Assembly (NCBI GenBank): GCA_019114415.1
Contig: DXFO01000018.1
Span: forward strand, 1 to 50,902
Length of the DNA: 50,902 bases
Source: Candidatus Gemmiger faecavium
Lineage (GTDB): Bacteria; Bacillota; Clostridia; Oscillospirales; Ruminococcaceae
Reading direction: 5' to 3'
In this document: positions 41,639-50,522 of the stretch, piece after piece
Layout: each line of letters opens with the position of its first letter
Position numbering within the stretch: the stretch's first letter is position 1
The notes under the pieces: generated by a model
What the model was told of the DNA's origin: nothing
The model's database searches: none
What the model saw: the letters and a program-made list of their open reading frames with translations, nothing else
Position numbers and translations under genes: made by a program

Positions 41639-42329
41639 CACCGGCCTCCGCGTCGCGGCTGGACAGCTTGTAACCCACCTTGCGTACCGTGCGGATCACG
41701 TCGCCCGCGTCGCCCAGTTTCTGGCGCAGCGTACGCACGTGCATATCGATGGTGCGCGATTCCAGCAGGTCGTCGGTATCCCAGACCGCCTTCATGATGC
41801 GCTCACGGGCAAGGACCTCGCCCGGATGTTCGAGGAAATAATGCAGCAGAGAGTATTCCTTGAAGGTCAGCTCCACCGGGACCCCTGCCGAGGTCACGGT
41901 GCGGGACAGATCGTTCATGACGATCTGCTCAAAGCGCAGCACCCCTGCCGCCGACGGTGCATCCGCCGCCGCACGGCGCAGTACCGCCTTGACGCGGCTG
42001 ATGAACTCCAGCACGCCGAAGGGTTTGCTGATATAGTCGTCGGCGCCGTGGTCCAGTCCGCGCACCACGTCGATCTCGCTGGTCTTGGCGGTCACCATGA
42101 TGACCGGGATGGTACGGGTTGCCGCATCTTCCCGCAGGCGGGACAAAATGGCGTAGCCGTCCTCGTCGGGCAGCATGACGTCCAGAATCACCAGTTCCGG
42201 CAGGCGGGTGTGGACCGCGTTCCAGAAACTTTTGCCGTCCTCAAAGCCCTGCACCTCAAAATCATTGGTCTGCAGGGCATACTGTTCCAGCTCCCGTATG
42301 CTGGCGTCGTCCTCCACAATATAAATCAT
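41625..42329 (-). CDS. phoB: OmpR/PhoB-family response regulator
   Basis: 234 residues. Receiver domain 1-118: acidic pocket VEDD, phosphoacceptor Asp50 in LVILDVMLPDEDGY, Lys102 in YISKPFG. Winged-helix effector domain about 135-230: EYSLLHYFLEHPGEVLARERIM and TIDMHVRTLRQKL, a PhoB/PhoP-type DNA reader that binds tandem repeats 11 bp apart. Such repeats lie upstream of the operon's first gene. Start ATG 42329 follows GGAAGGGGG. Confidence 0.93.
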   Translation of the reverse strand: MIYIVEDDASIRELEQYALQTNDFEVQGFEDGKSFWNAVHTRLPELVILDVMLPDEDGYAILSRLREDAATRTIPVIMVTAKTSEIDVVRGLDHGADDYISKPFGVLEFISRVKAVLRRAAADAPSAAGVLRFEQIVMNDLSRTVTSAGVPVELTFKEYSLLHYFLEHPGEVLARERIMKAVWDTDDLLESRTIDMHVRTLRQKLGDAGDVIRTVRKVGYKLSSRDAEAGDETT

Positions 42330-42367
42330 TCCCGATTTCCCCCTTCCTGCAGACTGCACGGGGAAAG

Positions 42368-44188
42368 TCAGTCCGCAGTGTTTTTGGCGGCCGCACCCGT
42401 CGGGACGGAAGCAGCTTCCTCCGGGAAGGTGTAACGGTCGCGGTAGCGCTCATAGCGATGCTCAAATTTCTCGCTGGCGCCGCTCTTGACATAATTCAGA
42501 TACTCGTGCGTATCGAACTTGTCCTCCGCCACCTCGATCATGGCGACCGCGATGTTGGAGCAATGGTCGGCGATACGCTCGTAGTTGGTCAGCAGGTCAT
42601 CCAGCACAAAGCCGTACTCGATGGTGCAGACACCCGCCTGCAGGCGGGCAATGTGACGGGTCTTGACCTCGCGCACAAGGCCGTCCACCACCTGCTCCAG
42701 CGGCTCGATCTTGGCCGCGGCATAGCAGTCGCCTTTCTGGAAATCGTCCACCGTGCGGTTGACGATATCCTGCACGGCGGCTTCCAGAACGTTCAGGTCC
42801 TCGATGGCTTCATTGCTGAACTGCACGTTCTTGTCACGGATCTCCCGGGCCGTCTCGATCAGATTGACCGAGTGGTCGGAGATGCGCTCAAAGTCACCGA
42901 TGGTGTGCAGCAGTGTATTGATGGCACGGTTGTCCTCCCGGGAGAGGGCCTTGCCCGACAGCTTGACCAGGTAGGTGCCCAGCACGTCCTCGTAATGGTC
43001 GACGGCTTCCTCCTTGCGCAGGACCTCGTCGGCAATGGCGTCGTTCCATTCACGGGTGGTGGACATGGCCTGCAGCAGCGAGGTGCGGCAGATCTCGGCC
43101 ATATCGCCGCCGGTCAGGACGGCACGGCCCACCGCCACAGACGGGGTGGAGAGCAGACGCTCGTCCAGCAACGTGGTCTGCTCGGGGGAGGCATCCTTGC
43201 CGTCGGGGACGGTGAGGATGGCCAGCCGCTCCAGCACACGGTTGAAGGGCAGCAGAACCGCCGTGGTGACCACGTTGAAGGTGGTGTGGATGATGGCAAT
43301 GCCGAAAGTGGTGGCCGTCTCATGGTAGAACGGGAACTGGAAGATAGCGTTGAGCAGATAGAACCCGGTCAGGAAGATGACAGTGCCGATGACGTTGAAA
43401 TACAGGTGCACGAAAGCGGTACGGCGGGCGTTCTTGTTGGCGCCGGCCGAGGCGATCATGGCGGTGACGGTGGTGCCGATGTTCTGGCCCATGATGATGG
43501 GCAGAGCCGAGCTGTAAGAGACGGCGCCCGTCATGCACAGTGCCTGCAGGATACCCACCGAAGCAGAGCTGGACTGGATGACGGCAGTGAGCAGCGCGCC
43601 CACCAGCACGCCCAGCACCGGGTTGGAGAAGGCGAGGAACAGATCCGCGAACCAGGGTTCCTCGGCCAGGGGGGACATGGAGTTGGACATGAGGTCCATG
43701 CCGGTCATGAGGACGGCAAAGCCCAGGAAGATGGTGCCGATGGACTTTTTACGCTCATTGCCGAAGAGATACATGGCCGCGCCCACAAAGCCCAGCAGAG
43801 GGGCCCAGGCGTTGGGGCTGAGCATCTGGATGAAGAAGCTGTCTCCCTGCAGGCCGGTGAGGGACAGCAGCCAGGAGGTGACGGTGGTGCCGATGTTGGC
43901 GCCCATGATGACGCCGATGGCCTGATGCAGCTGCATGAGGCCGGAGTTGACAAAGCCTACCGCCATGACGGTGGTGGCGCTGGACGACTGGATGACAGCC
44001 GTCACCGCCAGGCCCAGCAGAAGGCCGCGCACAGGAGACGCGGTCATTTTGCTCAGGATGCCCTGCAGCTTGCCGCCGGCAATCTGCTCGAGGGATTTGC
44101 CCATGACGTCCATGCCGTACAAAAACAAGGCAAGGCCGCCCAGCAGTGTAAAGACGTTGAACACGCTCATACCTGGGTACACTTCCAT
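42368..44188 (-). CDS. Na+/phosphate cotransporter with C-terminal PhoU-like domain
   Basis: 606 residues. Two inverted repeats each with the signature QSSSA: AVIQSSSATTV (Gln67-Ser70) and AVIQSSSASVG (Gln205-Ser208), followed by GANIGTTVT and GQNIGTTVT; eight to nine membrane helices in 8-320. Residues about 370-580 form a PhoU-like helical domain (DFERISDHSVNLIE, YERIADHCSNIAVAMIE are the paired metal-binding repeats). Imports inorganic phosphate with Na+ and may sense it through the PhoU domain. First of three genes with the PhoB/PhoR pair, 38 bp gap. ATG 44188, or 44170, is the start. Confidence 0.95.
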   Translation of the reverse strand: MEVYPGMSVFNVFTLLGGLALFLYGMDVMGKSLEQIAGGKLQGILSKMTASPVRGLLLGLAVTAVIQSSSATTVMAVGFVNSGLMQLHQAIGVIMGANIGTTVTSWLLSLTGLQGDSFFIQMLSPNAWAPLLGFVGAAMYLFGNERKKSIGTIFLGFAVLMTGMDLMSNSMSPLAEEPWFADLFLAFSNPVLGVLVGALLTAVIQSSSASVGILQALCMTGAVSYSSALPIIMGQNIGTTVTAMIASAGANKNARRTAFVHLYFNVIGTVIFLTGFYLLNAIFQFPFYHETATTFGIAIIHTTFNVVTTAVLLPFNRVLERLAILTVPDGKDASPEQTTLLDERLLSTPSVAVGRAVLTGGDMAEICRTSLLQAMSTTREWNDAIADEVLRKEEAVDHYEDVLGTYLVKLSGKALSREDNRAINTLLHTIGDFERISDHSVNLIETAREIRDKNVQFSNEAIEDLNVLEAAVQDIVNRTVDDFQKGDCYAAAKIEPLEQVVDGLVREVKTRHIARLQAGVCTIEYGFVLDDLLTNYERIADHCSNIAVAMIEVAEDKFDTHEYLNYVKSGASEKFEHRYERYRDRYTFPEEAASVPTGAAAKNTAD

Positions 44189-44262
44189 TCTCTCTTATTT
44201 TCCAATTTTCGACGCCGCCGTGCGGCGATGTGCGGCAGAAAAACCGCAAGATACCGTTATCT

Positions 44263-44328
44263 ATTATAATGGATGCCACACCGCGCGGACACCAAAACGC
44301 AGTAAAGTATTTGTAAAATCTATGTAAA
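44263..44328 (-). promoter_or_regulatory. Candidate Pho-box and promoter of the Na/Pi-PhoBR operon
   Basis: Minus-strand -10 TATAAT (44263-44268), with only a poor -35 (around 44286-44291). Upstream, on the coding strand, TTTACA occurs at 44323-44328, TTTACA at 44312-44317 and TTTACT at 44301-44306: three direct repeats exactly 11 bp apart, as in PhoP/PhoB boxes (TT(A/T/C)ACA repeats). A weak -35 with activator repeats upstream fits positive control. The rest of 44329-44540 is a gene-free stretch with nothing else I recognise. Confidence 0.68.
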
Positions 44329-44535
44329 GCGGCTGGCTTCCGCATATTTATTGCCTTCATTTTTCGTCTTGCGCGCTTTTTTTGCGCCGCAGCCGGACTA
44401 TCGGAGGACTTGAAACAGGCGGAAGGTCCCGGCAGCCGTCATTTTCAGGGCGGTTCCTGTGTTCCCCGGTGCCTGAAACAAATCATAAAAAGTTGCTTTT
44501 GCTCTGCGGCGCCGCCCCTGTTGAGCCGCTCCCCC

Positions 44536-44589
44536 AAAAACAACACTCCGCCCCGCGGACGGTCCCCCGTCTCTGCGGTGCGGAGTGTT
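44536..44589 (-). terminator. Terminator of the small gene at 44603
   Basis: 10-bp stem AACACTCCGC (44542-44551) / GCGGAGTGTT (44580-44589), GC-rich loop, then GTTTTTGG on the minus strand. Confidence 0.78.
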
Positions 44590-44602
44590 TTGTGAAGGCG
44601 CA

Positions 44603-44854
44603 TCAGCCGTAGGGGGCTTCCTCCCGCCAGCGGGCAAGGCGCTCCACCGTCTCGTCATCCTCCACCCAGCCTTCTTGTTCGCTGGGGCGGGCATTGGGGG
44701 CGTAGCTCTGCTGCACCCCCGGCACCTGGCCTTTCAGGTAGGCTTTCGCCGCCGACTGGCGGGAAGGCACCGTCCGGTGAAGATACCGTCCCCCGGTACT
44801 GTTTTCACTTTGCAGCGGCGGATTCTGCCCGCCATGGTCACCGGGTCTTTTCAT
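44603..44854 (-). CDS. Small hydrophilic protein, unknown function
   Basis: 83 residues, no membrane span. The middle part (AAKAYLKGQVPG) and the acidic C-terminus (EDDETVERLARWREE) are the only notable features; no family recognised. Supported as real by AAAGGGAGG at a good distance before ATG 44854, and a terminator 14 bp past the stop. Confidence 0.62.
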   Translation of the reverse strand: MKRPGDHGGQNPPLQSENSTGGRYLHRTVPSRQSAAKAYLKGQVPGVQQSYAPNARPSEQEGWVEDDETVERLARWREEAPYG

Positions 44855-44922
44855 TGCGCATACCTCCCTTTGGGTTCAGTGTGCGCAGGGACGGCGGCAT
44901 TATACCAAAATCCGCCCAAATG

Positions 44923-44931
44923 TGATATACT
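44923..44931 (+). promoter_or_regulatory. Extended -10 promoter of the nucleoid-associated protein gene
   Basis: TGATATACT: TATACT (44926-44931) with the TG of an extended -10. No good -35 (TACCAA at the right distance). 52 bp before the start codon. Confidence 0.5.
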
Positions 44932-44983
44932 GTAAAACACGCCTGCCGGGCGGACCCGGCTGCCGCCAAAGGAGAACTGCATC

Positions 44984-45988
44984 ATGGAACTGAACATCAA
45001 ACGTGTCATCTATCATATTCTGGACACCGGCGCTTCCGAGCCGCTGCTGTCCGACCGGGAGACCGATCTGGACGCCGACCTGACCGAATATTTCATGTCC
45101 TGCCTGGAAAAGGCCTTTGCCGCCGACGACGGCCGCATGTGTGAGTTTCTGCCCGACTCCGCCTTTGCCCAGGAGCTTTCCTCCAATCAGGACTTCATCG
45201 ACCTGTCCCGCCGCATTGCCGGCGTGATCTTTGAGCAGATGCTGCAATACCCTTCCATCCCTGCGGGCGACCTGGCGGTGGTGGATTTCAGCGTGAGCGG
45301 CGTGCCCTATCTGGGCGTGCTCAAGCTCAACTACCGCCCCGGCTACACCCACCAGACCCGCACCCTGGGCAATGCCCAGTATTCCGGCATGACGCCCCAG
45401 CGCACCCTGCTGCCCGGCAACCCCAAAGCCGACGAGGCCGCCCTCATTGATCTGGCCGGTATGCGCATCCGCCTGATCGAAAAGCGTTATGACATGGACG
45501 GCAAAAAGGACAGCTACCTGTCCGGCCGGGTGTTCGGCTGCGCCCAGGCCATGCCGGAAAAGGCCAAGCTCAAGGCCGTCTGCGAGACGGCAGCCGCCGC
45601 CGTGCGGGAAGCCTACCCCGAGCCGGAGAGCCTGGACGATGTACCGCCCTTTGACGGCGGCACCGAAACTGCGGTGGACCTGATGGTCTGCAACCAGGCA
45701 GTGGACAACACCATCGCGGTGGAGGACGTCCGCGCCCGGATGCGGGAATGCTATCCCCTGGCTGCCCCCAAATTTGAGCAGGCCCTGGCTGAGACCGGCG
45801 TGGCCGAGGACGACCACGTCACCGTCTCCCCCGCCCGGATGCGCAAAATGTCCAGCCGCAGCTTCCGCACCGAGAGCGGCATCGAGATCAAGATCCCCGC
45901 GGAACTGTGCAGCAGCGACGAGGCAGTGGAGTTCATCCACACCGCCACCGGGGGCCTGTCCCTGCTCATCAAGGACGTTCTGGTCTGA
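44984..45988 (+). CDS. Nucleoid-associated protein, NA37/YejK family
   Basis: 334 residues, whole-length match by pattern to the 37-kDa nucleoid-associated family: N-terminal IKRVIYHILDTGASEPLLSD, central DLAVVDFSVSGVPYLGVLKLNYRPGY, and C-terminal IKIPAEL segment before the last strand. DNA-binding protein of unclear function; in E. coli (YejK) it coats the chromosome. AAAGGAG before ATG 44984. Monocistronic. Confidence 0.88.
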   Translation: MELNIKRVIYHILDTGASEPLLSDRETDLDADLTEYFMSCLEKAFAADDGRMCEFLPDSAFAQELSSNQDFIDLSRRIAGVIFEQMLQYPSIPAGDLAVVDFSVSGVPYLGVLKLNYRPGYTHQTRTLGNAQYSGMTPQRTLLPGNPKADEAALIDLAGMRIRLIEKRYDMDGKKDSYLSGRVFGCAQAMPEKAKLKAVCETAAAAVREAYPEPESLDDVPPFDGGTETAVDLMVCNQAVDNTIAVEDVRARMRECYPLAAPKFEQALAETGVAEDDHVTVSPARMRKMSSRSFRTESGIEIKIPAELCSSDEAVEFIHTATGGLSLLIKDVLV

Positions 45989-46029
45989 GGTCTTTCAAAG
46001 GCACTGCGGCCTAATCAACACAACAAAGA

Positions 46030-46064
46030 AAAACCGGTCCGGCAGATTGCCGGACCGGTTTTGT
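46030..46064. terminator. Bidirectional terminator between convergent genes
   Basis: 15-bp perfect stem (46030-46044 with 46048-46062, arm AAAACCGGTCCGGCA), 3-base loop. Exits TTTTG on plus and TTTTTCTTTG on minus. Confidence 0.88.
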
Positions 46065-46080
46065 GTTTGTAAGAGACCGA

Positions 46081-47322
46081 TCACATCATCAGGCGCTGAT
46101 CGGCGGTCAGGTTGAGTTCATCCTCGTTGGAGGAATCCTCGGCGCTCACCTTGACCATCAGAGTGCCGCGGGCGGAGTTGCCGTCGCGGTCCATGGCGGT
46201 GATGTTGATGAGGAAGCTGTCGATGCCCAGCTCCACCGACTCGGCGTCGATGTGGACGGTGTAGGTATCGTTCTCACCCAGCTCGCCCAGCATGCTCTGT
46301 GCGAACTGCTCGCCGTCGGCCCAGGCCGAGTAGGTGACCATGGTGACCTGATCGTCCGGGTCCTTGGCGGTGGACTCAATGTCAAAGCCCTGTTCGGTCA
46401 GGTTGATGGCGTTGATGTTGGACAGGGTGGGCACCGTGCCGGAATAGCTGGCCAGAGTGGTCTCACCGCTGGAGACCAGCATCGTCTTTTTGATGTTGAG
46501 GCGTCCGCCGAAATCGTCGTCGGCCGTCAGCAGGAAGGTATACTGGCCGGCAGGCAGCGTATCGAAGGAGAGCTGGTCCACCAGACCGGACAGGTCATAG
46601 GTGGGAGAATCGGGCTGGACCGTGGCGCTCTGGACCACCGTGCCGCTGTCGGTCATGACGGTCAGGTTGACGCGGGTGATGTTGCCCGGCGAGGTGATGG
46701 TACCCGAGGGAGTGAAGCTGTCGCCGGTATGCAGCCGGGACGGATAGGACGCCGCCGTGGCGGTCAGGGCCGGGCCAAGGCCGCTGGAGCGGTTGATGTC
46801 GCTGGCCACAAACCAGTAGGATGCGGCATTGGAGATGGAAATGGTTGCCGAGGACACCGGGATGCGTCCGGAGGGCGCTGCCGTGGAGGGATCGGAGCAG
46901 TAGAACACTCCGCCGGTGTAATCGGTGACCAGAATGGCGTGGGGTACGCTGCGGTTGTAGACGACGATGCCTTCGGGATGCTCTTTCAGCAGAGAGATGA
47001 GCTGATTTTCAACGCTCTCATCCTCGTCAAAGTAGGCGTGCTGGACCTCGATGCCCAGCATGGAGAAGTCGTGAGAGAGTCCCACATAGCTCCACGCCAC
47101 GCGGCGCAGGCTGGACTCGGTGATGGAATCCCAGTTATCAAGACCATCTAAGTAAGCACGGCGGCGCATCATCATGGCTGCCGACGCCAGCGTGCAGGTG
47201 GAACTTGTCTGCTGCTTTGCGTAAAATTCAGTGATCGAACGCAGGTCTTCAGCAAAGGTGGCCGGTACTGCGGCAAACATCAGGCACAAGGCCAGAAACA
47301 ATGCAAGCAGTCGTTTGTGCAT
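46081..47322 (-). CDS. Secreted C39/papain-like cysteine protease with C-terminal beta domains
   Basis: 413 residues. Signal peptide (1-24, ending ATFA). Protease domain about 28-165: QQTSSTCTLAS has Gln37/38 and Cys43, VPHAILVTDY has His128, and YCSDPS has Asp144, giving a plausible Cys-His-Asp triad like C39-type and bacteriocin-processing peptidases. Residues about 185-413 are two immunoglobulin-like beta modules (FTPSGTITSPGNITRVNLTV; EQGFDIESTAKDPDDQ), likely for surface binding. Exported, no wall anchor motif. No bacteriocin precursor or ABC transporter is adjacent. ATG 47322 has GGAAG upstream; an earlier in-frame start is poorer. Confidence 0.75.
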   Translation of the reverse strand: MHKRLLALFLALCLMFAAVPATFAEDLRSITEFYAKQQTSSTCTLASAAMMMRRRAYLDGLDNWDSITESSLRRVAWSYVGLSHDFSMLGIEVQHAYFDEDESVENQLISLLKEHPEGIVVYNRSVPHAILVTDYTGGVFYCSDPSTAAPSGRIPVSSATISISNAASYWFVASDINRSSGLGPALTATAASYPSRLHTGDSFTPSGTITSPGNITRVNLTVMTDSGTVVQSATVQPDSPTYDLSGLVDQLSFDTLPAGQYTFLLTADDDFGGRLNIKKTMLVSSGETTLASYSGTVPTLSNINAINLTEQGFDIESTAKDPDDQVTMVTYSAWADGEQFAQSMLGELGENDTYTVHIDAESVELGIDSFLINITAMDRDGNSARGTLMVKVSAEDSSNEDELNLTADQRLMM

Positions 47323-47406
47323 GGGCGGCGGTACTTCCTTTCTTAAGAACTGTTGCTGTGCGGCCAGACTGCCGCTTCCAAATATCTTCAAGTCAACGTA
47401 GTTTAT

Positions 47407-47435
47407 AGTTTACAACTTATTTACAGTGCTGTCAA
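47407..47435 (-). promoter_or_regulatory. Promoter of the secreted protease gene, with TTTACA repeats
   Basis: Minus-strand TTGACA (47430-47435), 17-bp spacer, TAAACT (47407-47412). On the plus strand two TTTACA strings (47409-47414, 47420-47425) lie 11 bp apart over it, in the opposite orientation. The remaining 47436-47690 holds a 9-bp GC hairpin (GGACGCCGC around 47590 / GCGGCGTCC around 47620) without a T tract and no gene. Confidence 0.6.
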
Positions 47436-47690
47436 TTCGACAGACTGCCGTTTTCCGCGTCCAAATTTTGGTGTCCGGCCAACATCTTGCGGCGGACCGA
47501 CCATTTTCCCACACCATGCGCACCGGCACCGCGGGGCAAATTTCACATTTGTATCCCGGCAGAGCCTGTCCTCCCCCGTCCCGCAGCAACGGACGCCGCA
47601 GCCCCTGTTCTGCGGGAGCCGCGGCGTCCGCCTCATCTGCACCGGCGGGCAGATATCGTCATGAAAACGTCATTTTTTGTCCGTTCCGCC

Positions 47691-48179
47691 TCACAGCCCG
47701 AAAAGGTCGTTCCAGGTCTTGCGGCCGATCACACCGTCATCGGGCAGGCCCTCAACGGTCTGGTAGGCGCGCACCGCCTCCCTGGTCTTTTTCCCGAACT
47801 CACCGTCCGCCTTGAGGGAGGTCACCAACGCCTGCAGCTTCTGCTGGGCGCTCTTGACGGTGGCGCCGCTCTGCCCCATGCGGAGAGGGATGCCCGGATA
47901 GACGTTGTCCGGCATGGATTGTCCGGCAGCGGCCTGGTACAGTCCGTCCCAGGTCTCCCGCCCCACCTCGCCGTCGCTGTGGAGCCCCGCCACCATCTGG
48001 AAGGTCTTGACCGCCATGGCGGTGGCGCTGCCGTAGCGGCCGTCCACCGTCACCGGGCGGATGGCCGTCCAGCGGCGGCGGGCGCTGTTGAGCCAGGTCT
48101 GGACCAGGGCCACGTCCGGCCCCCGGGAACCGCTGCGTAAAAGTTTGCCCCAATACGGAGGCTGCGCTGTGCTGGGCAT
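47691..48179 (-). CDS. Peptidoglycan-binding (PG_binding_1) repeat protein
   Basis: 162 residues with two PGBD-type repeats: about 10-80 (SGSRGPDVALVQTWLNS ... DGRYGSATAMAVKTFQ) and about 98-160 (MGQSGATVKSAQQKLQ ... DGEFGKKTREAVRAYQ ... DGVIGRKTWNDLF). These three-helix modules bind peptidoglycan. No signal peptide or catalytic domain is visible, unusual if it acts outside the cell; it may be exported otherwise or act on precursors. ATG 48179 follows AAAGGAG. Confidence 0.87.
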   Translation of the reverse strand: MPSTAQPPYWGKLLRSGSRGPDVALVQTWLNSARRRWTAIRPVTVDGRYGSATAMAVKTFQMVAGLHSDGEVGRETWDGLYQAAAGQSMPDNVYPGIPLRMGQSGATVKSAQQKLQALVTSLKADGEFGKKTREAVRAYQTVEGLPDDGVIGRKTWNDLFGL

Positions 48180-48204
48180 GAAAAGTCAGCTCCTTTCCCC
48201 ATAT

Positions 48205-48250
48205 AAAAGATGGCACGGCAGCGGCCCGGTACGGGTCCGCCGCCGTGCCA
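48205..48250 (-). terminator. Intrinsic terminator of glyA
   Basis: Stem TGGCACGGC (48211-48219) / GCCGTGCCA (48242-48250) plus an inner 8-bp stem, then TCTTTTATA on the minus strand, 30 bp after the glyA stop. Confidence 0.8.
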
Positions 48251-48279
48251 TTCCAGCACAGTCTATGCGCAAAGGGTCC

Positions 48280-49533
48280 TTACTGATACAGGGGGAAGCG
48301 CTCCACCAGGTCGGCCACACGGGCGGCGACCTCGGCCTTCTTGCCCTCAAAATCAAAGATGCAGTCGGCGATGCAGTCGGCAATGACCTTCATCTCGTCG
48401 GGGCCCATGCCGCGGGTGGTCACGGCGGGGGTGCCCACGCGGACGCCGCTGGTGACAAAGGGGCTGCGCTTTTCGCCGGGGACGGTGTTCTTGTTGGCGG
48501 TGATGTGCACCTCGTCCAGGTTGTGCTCCAGCTCCTTGCCGGTGCAGTCAACGTCGGACAGGTCAATGAGCATCAGGTGGTTGTCGGTGCCGCCGGAAAC
48601 CAGCTTGACGCCCCGGGCGTTCAGCGCCTCGGCCAGAGCCTGGGCGTTTTCCACAATGCGGCGGGCGTAGTCCTTGAACTCCGGCTTGAGGGCCTCGCCG
48701 AAGCAGACGGCCTTGGCGGCGATGATGTGCTCCAGCGGGCCGCCCTGGGTGCCGGGGAAGATGGCGGAGTTGATGCGCTTGATCAGGTACTCGTTGTTGG
48801 TCAGGATCAGGCCGCCCCGGGGTCCGCGCAGCGTCTTGTGGGTGGTGGTGGTGACCACGTCGGCGTAAGGCACCGGGTTCTGGTGCTGGCCGCCCGCCAC
48901 CAAGCCGGCGATGTGGGCCATATCCACCATGAGCATGGCGCCGTAGCCGTGGGCGATCTCTGCCAGGCGGGCAAAGTCGATGGCGCGGGGATAGGCGGAC
49001 GCGCCCGCCACCAGCAGCTTGGGACGGACCTTGTTGACCTGCTTGGCCAGGGCATCGTAATCGATGTAGCCGTTCTCGTCCACACCGTAGGCCACAAAGT
49101 TATAGTTCTTGCCGCTCATGTTGACGGGAGAGCCATGGGTCAGGTGGCCGCCCTGGGACAGGTCCATGCCCATGACGGTATCGCCCACGTTGAGCAGGGC
49201 AAAGTAGACGGCCAGATTAGCCTGGGCACCCGAATGGGGCTGGACGTTGGCGTACTTGGCGCCGAACAGCTCGCAGGCACGGGCGATGGCGATGTTCTCC
49301 ACCTCGTCCACATAGCTGCAGCCGCCGTAATAGCGGTGTCCGGGGTAGCCCTCGGCATACTTGTTGGTCAAAACGCTGCCCATGGCCGCCATGACCGCCG
49401 GGGAGACAATGTTCTCGCTGGCGATCAGCTCGATGTTCTGGCGCTGGCGGGCCAGCTCACGGTCCATGGCCGCCGCGACCTCGGGGTCGCTGTGGCTGAC
49501 AAAGCCGATGGTGTCCATCATGTCCTGATACAT
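48280..49533 (-). CDS. glyA: Serine hydroxymethyltransferase
   Basis: 417 residues, PLP fold type I. Converts serine and tetrahydrofolate to glycine and methylene-THF. [36 protein letters not shown] is replaced here by its typical parts: [12 protein letters not shown] near 36 and [10 protein letters not shown] near 56; the PLP-lysine motif [14 protein letters not shown] is intact, and [12 protein letters not shown] precedes it. GAGAGGAG before ATG 49533. Downstream of hisB across a terminator. Confidence 0.97.
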   Translation of the reverse strand: MYQDMMDTIGFVSHSDPEVAAAMDRELARQRQNIELIASENIVSPAVMAAMGSVLTNKYAEGYPGHRYYGGCSYVDEVENIAIARACELFGAKYANVQPHSGAQANLAVYFALLNVGDTVMGMDLSQGGHLTHGSPVNMSGKNYNFVAYGVDENGYIDYDALAKQVNKVRPKLLVAGASAYPRAIDFARLAEIAHGYGAMLMVDMAHIAGLVAGGQHQNPVPYADVVTTTTHKTLRGPRGGLILTNNEYLIKRINSAIFPGTQGGPLEHIIAAKAVCFGEALKPEFKDYARRIVENAQALAEALNARGVKLVSGGTDNHLMLIDLSDVDCTGKELEHNLDEVHITANKNTVPGEKRSPFVTSGVRVGTPAVTTRGMGPDEMKVIADCIADCIFDFEGKKAEVAARVADLVERFPLYQ

Positions 49534-49571
49534 ACTTTCGACGCTCCTCTCATGTAGGGGGATAAAAATTC

Positions 49572-49592
49572 AAAAGCGGGGCCTCGCCCCGC
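49572..49592 (-). terminator. Intrinsic terminator of hisB
   Basis: 7-bp stem GCGGGGC (49576-49582) / GCCCCGC (49586-49592), 3-base loop, then TTTTGAATTTTT on the minus strand. Lies between hisB and glyA, so glyA likely has its own start of transcription or depends on readthrough. Confidence 0.78.
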
Positions 49593-49607
49593 GGGGAAAC
49601 AACCGTT

Positions 49608-50195
49608 TTACAGCACGCCCTTGGTGGAAAGCACCCCCTGGATGCGGGGGTCGGGGCTGGTGGCGGCGTCCAGCGCCTTGGCAAAGGCCTTGAACATGGC
49701 CTCCAGCTTGTGGTGGTCGTTGGCGCCGTACAACACCTTGATGTGCAGGTTCATGGCAGCGGAATAGCTCACCGCGTAAAAGAACTCCCGGGCCATCTGG
49801 GTGTCCATGCCGCCGCAGGCGGGGGTGTCAAAGGCGGCATCATATACAAAGTAGGGACGCCCGCCCAGGTCCACCGCACACAGCGCCAGGGTCTCGTCCA
49901 TGGGCAGAAGGCTGCTGCCGTAGCGGGCAATGCCCGCCTTGTCGCCCAGGGCCTGCCGCAGCGCCGTGCCCAGCACGATGCCCACATCCTCGATGGTGTG
50001 GTGGCAGTCCACATCCAAATCGCCCTCACAGTGCAGGGTCAGGTCAAACAGGCCATGGCGCGCAAAGCCGTTGAGCATATGGTCAAAAAAGCCGATACCG
50101 GTCTGGATATCGGTCTTGCCGGAGCCGTCCAGCTCCAGCGTCATGGTGATGTCGGTCTCCCGCGTTTTGCGCGTGACGGTGGCTTTGCGTGACAT
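49608..50195 (-). CDS. hisB: Imidazoleglycerol-phosphate dehydratase
   Basis: 195 residues, monofunctional form without the phosphatase domain. Dehydrates imidazole glycerol phosphate in histidine synthesis. The two metal-binding halves are clear: GFFDHML and [14 protein letters not shown], then the second [11 protein letters not shown] near 165-175. AAAGGGGA before ATG 50195. It stands alone here between its own promoter and terminator; no other his gene is in the window. Confidence 0.96.
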   Translation of the reverse strand: MSRKATVTRKTRETDITMTLELDGSGKTDIQTGIGFFDHMLNGFARHGLFDLTLHCEGDLDVDCHHTIEDVGIVLGTALRQALGDKAGIARYGSSLLPMDETLALCAVDLGGRPYFVYDAAFDTPACGGMDTQMAREFFYAVSYSAAMNLHIKVLYGANDHHKLEAMFKAFAKALDAATSPDPRIQGVLSTKGVL

Positions 50196-50253
50196 GTCAG
50201 TCCCCTTTCCGGCGCACCGGAATCCCCGGGCCGCCATAGAAATGTACGGTTTA

Positions 50254-50283
50254 ACTATACCACCCCAAAACCCCTGGCGTCAA
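50254..50283 (-). promoter_or_regulatory. Promoter of hisB
   Basis: Minus-strand TTGACG (50278-50283), 18-bp spacer, TATAGT (50254-50259). About 55 bp before the start codon. Confidence 0.65.
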
Positions 50284-50432
50284 CCGCACTTTTCCCCTCC
50301 GTTTTTGCCGTAACAGCTGCAAAAAGCGGCCTTTTGCGAATGAGTGGCCCCGGGCGGCGGACAGGGAGGTTCCGACACGGATTTTTCCAATAGAGTTTAC
50401 GAATTCGCAACAACTTTTGTTTCCGTGCGCGG

Positions 50433-50499
50433 TACAATATTTGATGCAAAGGCAAAAAAATCTTTGCTGCGCGCCCCGGCATAAGCGCGGGCGCGTTTT
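50433..50499 (+). promoter_or_regulatory. dnaK leader: -10-like element and T-tailed hairpin
   Basis: TACAAT (50433-50438) is a plausible -10, with no fitting -35. Downstream, CGCGCCC (50470-50476) pairs with GGGCGCG (50489-50495) and is followed by TTTTCC (50496 on), so the leader contains a weak terminator-like hairpin before the ribosome site. No CIRCE inverted repeat is present. Confidence 0.45.
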
Positions 50500-50522
50500 C
50501 CTGTTTGAAAGGACATGCAGGT

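Noticed and set aside
42458-44269. 603-codon plus-strand open frame over the Na/Pi cotransporter
   Set aside because: Antisense shadow; the opposite strand encodes both QSSS repeats and the PhoU domain.
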